Positions 14,557 through 14,584 of a stretch of 14,584 nt of DNA are shown here, in pieces (the stretch's first letter is position 1; every line of letters begins with the position of its first letter). This DNA is from an uncultured Rickettsiales bacterium. Lineage in GTDB: Bacteria > Pseudomonadota > Alphaproteobacteria > Rickettsiales > UBA1997. The notes below the pieces were generated by a model. It did no database searches and was not told the DNA's origin. It saw nothing but the letters and a program-made list of their open reading frames with translations. Made by a program: the position numbers and the translations under genes. The stretch spans positions 1-14,584 of the forward strand of contig CAKVBE010000012.1 of assembly GCA_934725005.1 (NCBI GenBank). Direction: 5' to 3'.

Positions 14557-14584
14557 GCTACCCAAACATGTTTCGGAGTAGAAT

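Overview
The window is AT-rich (roughly 30% G+C) bacterial DNA. It holds a mobile, accessory region (about 1-12,900) next to a short stretch of ordinary chromosome (about 13,190-14,584). The chromosomal part has a tRNA-Ser(GCU) gene without an encoded CCA, a bifunctional-nuclease (DUF151) gene and a MmcQ/YjbR gene. These are compatible with a gut Melainabacteria/Gastranaerophilales-type organism, but that assignment is an inference from gene content and composition and is not firm.

Layout. (1) 79-5712 is a defence block: an HNH nuclease fused to a STAND-like P-loop NTPase, a DNA amino-methyltransferase with a Zn-ribbon insertion, and a convergent PD-(D/E)xK protein whose 3' end overlaps the methyltransferase by 30 bp (probable type II restriction-modification pair). 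(2) 5750-6081 is a ~100-nt sequence able to fold as a three-way junction, sitting in front of a 73-aa orphan gene. (3) 10912 down to 6196, minus strand, is a tight four-gene transposition operon: MuA-type DDE transposase, MuB-type AAA+ ATPase, a chimeric protein with a Mu-transposase-like DNA-binding region joined to a degenerate tyrosine recombinase, and a small HTH protein like phage terminase small subunits. (4) 11181-12830, plus strand and divergent from that operon, holds a Mor-family activator-like gene coupled to a Schlafen/AlbA_2-domain gene. (5) 12831-13193 is non-coding and rich in repeats. (6) Chromosomal genes run to the right edge.

How the parts fit. The element is Mu-like: DDE transposase plus ATPase, a Mu-repressor/MuA-type N-terminal domain on the transposase, and a Mor-like regulator transcribed divergently across an operator made of TACAAACGGAAC-type inverted repeats. 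The same GGTTCC core recurs as four helically phased copies just past the AlbA_2 gene, so this may mark an element end or a second regulatory site. No phage head, tail or lysis gene is visible. The genes beside the transposition module look like defence cargo. Neither end of the element could be fixed from the sequence; the left end may lie outside the window.

The most unusual items are the catalytically stripped tyrosine recombinase fused to a Mu-type DNA-binding module inside the transposition operon, the shared GGTTCC repeat system, and the structured leader before the 73-aa gene.
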